A program made the translations under genes and the position numbers. Below are positions 63,324 through 64,000 of a stretch of DNA of 64,000 nucleotides, piece after piece; the stretch's first letter is position 1, and each line of letters begins with the position of its first letter. The stretch is from Isoetes taiwanensis (lineage: Eukaryota > Streptophyta > Lycopodiopsida > Isoetales > Isoetaceae): positions 5,890,932 to 5,954,931 of the forward strand of contig JAJEKV010000056.1 in assembly GCA_021234155.1 (NCBI GenBank), read 5' to 3'. Below the pieces are notes generated by a model that saw only the letters and a list, made by a program, of their open reading frames with translations, did no database searches and was not told the DNA's origin.

Positions 63324-64000
63324 GTACGTGGTGATCCCGAGGAGGGAATCACACCGTGATATCGAACCCGGCGGACAAAGATGGTCCCACGCCTACCTGC
63401 GGTGATCCCGAGGTGGGGATAACGCACCGATATCTAATCACCGATATCGCCCTGTGGTGGTGATCCCGGAGGCGATAACGCTACCGATATCTGACCTACC
63501 GATATCACCGGCGCGGTGGTGATCCCTTAGGAGGGAATCACACCGATATTGAACCCGGGCGCAAAGATGGTCCCACGCCCACGGTGGTGATCCCTGAGGT
63601 GATAACGCTGCCGATATCGGACCGCCGACATCGCCCCACGGTGGTGATCCCGAGAGGCGGATAGCGCTGCCGATATCGATCCGAGATCAGCCGTATGCGG
63701 TGGTGATCCCTGAGGAGGGAATCACGACTCCGTGACGGTGATCCCGGAGGCCGGGATCTCCACGGCTGATTTCGGTACCGCATCGCCATCGGGCGGACGG
63801 TGGATCCCGAGGCCGGATCTCCATGGTCGATTTCGCATCGCTATCGACCACGCGCTTTGGGGATCCCGGAGGCCGGGATCACAAGATGGTGATCCCGGAG
63901 GCGGGGAACACCACGGACGGCCCGGATGCGTCGCGTGGGCGGACGGCCCAGATTTCTGCAGGCCGCCTCACGTGTCAGTACGGTGAAACGGGGGGTCTTG
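63324..64000 (-). repeat. Right terminal inverted repeat, cut by the window end
   Basis: Reverse complement of the left repeat module by module: GTGGTGATCCC boxes, GATAACGC and GATATCGG phrases, GGCGGGGAACACCACGGACG near 63900-63921, and GGTGAAACGGGGGGTC at the very end. Similarity is patchy but collinear. Confidence 0.9.

Larger units (their letters stand above)
53910..64000. mobile_element. MULE-like DNA transposon of more than 10 kb with long modular inverted repeats
   Basis: The sequence from 53988 on the plus strand matches the reverse complement of the window end at 64000, starting CA(A/G)GACCCCCCGTTTCACC. Matching continues through many shared modules to about 54675 and 63324. Related GATCCCGGAGG boxes extend left to about 53920, so the true ends lie farther out; the right end is beyond the window. 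Inside are a degraded MULE transposase (plus), a convergent gene (minus), a minisatellite built around the same box, and unassigned minus-strand frames at 60.6-63 kb. The target-site duplication cannot be tested here. Confidence 0.8.

Overview
This window looks like nuclear DNA of a land plant, most likely a seed-free vascular plant such as a fern. The pointers are PLS-type and DYW-type PPR genes, GT-AG introns of about 70-280 bp, Ty1/Copia and Ty3/Gypsy remnants, 5'-truncated LINEs, a Tigger/jerky-type DDE transposase, a MULE-type element and very long GA/TC microsatellites. Gene density is low and most of the 64 kb is transposon debris. The fern assignment is inference; land plant is well supported. 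No tRNA, rRNA or CRISPR array was found.

Left third (1-20 kb). A broken Copia element occupies 1-2.37 kb. A minus-strand MFSD12-like transporter pseudogene lies at 4.6-5.55 kb. A 2.15-kb element with terminal inverted repeats (6.58-8.73 kb) carries a cluster of short AT-rich palindromes. A purine/G-rich tract and an AT-rich tract lead into a minus-strand alpha/beta-hydrolase gene whose second exon runs in frame into an auxin-responsive SAUR-like segment (10.2-11.06 kb). A block of TCGCGA-centred palindromes follows (12.1-12.7 kb). An uninterrupted 806-aa DYW-type PPR gene lies at 14.35-16.77 kb; its last tripeptide is DYQ rather than DYW.

Middle (20-41 kb). An apparently intact three-exon pogo/Tigger/jerky-like transposase gene is on the minus strand at 20.47-23.00 kb. 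A tandem duplication of about 2.65 kb carries one open PLS-type PPR gene (26.47-28.84 kb) and one dead copy (23.89-26.1 kb). After several inverted and tandem repeats and a possible Helitron end come two related LINE remnants (33.2-34.8 kb plus; 38.8-40.1 kb minus). They flank a minus-strand ubiquitin-conjugating-enzyme gene, of which four 3' exons can be read by splice phase (35.14-35.76 kb).

Right third (41-64 kb). Long TG/AG and GA microsatellites directly abut the 3' ends of another LINE type. Between them lies a decayed multi-frame gene for a large protein I cannot assign to a named transposase superfamily (44.85-49.15 kb). The last 10 kb belong to one large MULE-like element with terminal inverted repeats of at least 0.68 kb, whose right end runs off the window. 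It holds a frameshifted SWIM-domain transposase, a convergent second gene, a nine-copy 137-145 bp minisatellite, and one short GATCCCGGAGG-type box recurring in both TIRs and in the internal array. This element is the most interesting object in the window.

The genes do not form a pathway. The likely host genes are the two PPR genes (organelle RNA processing or editing), the E2 enzyme (ubiquitin conjugation), the broken transporter and the hydrolase. The rest is mobile DNA in various states of decay.
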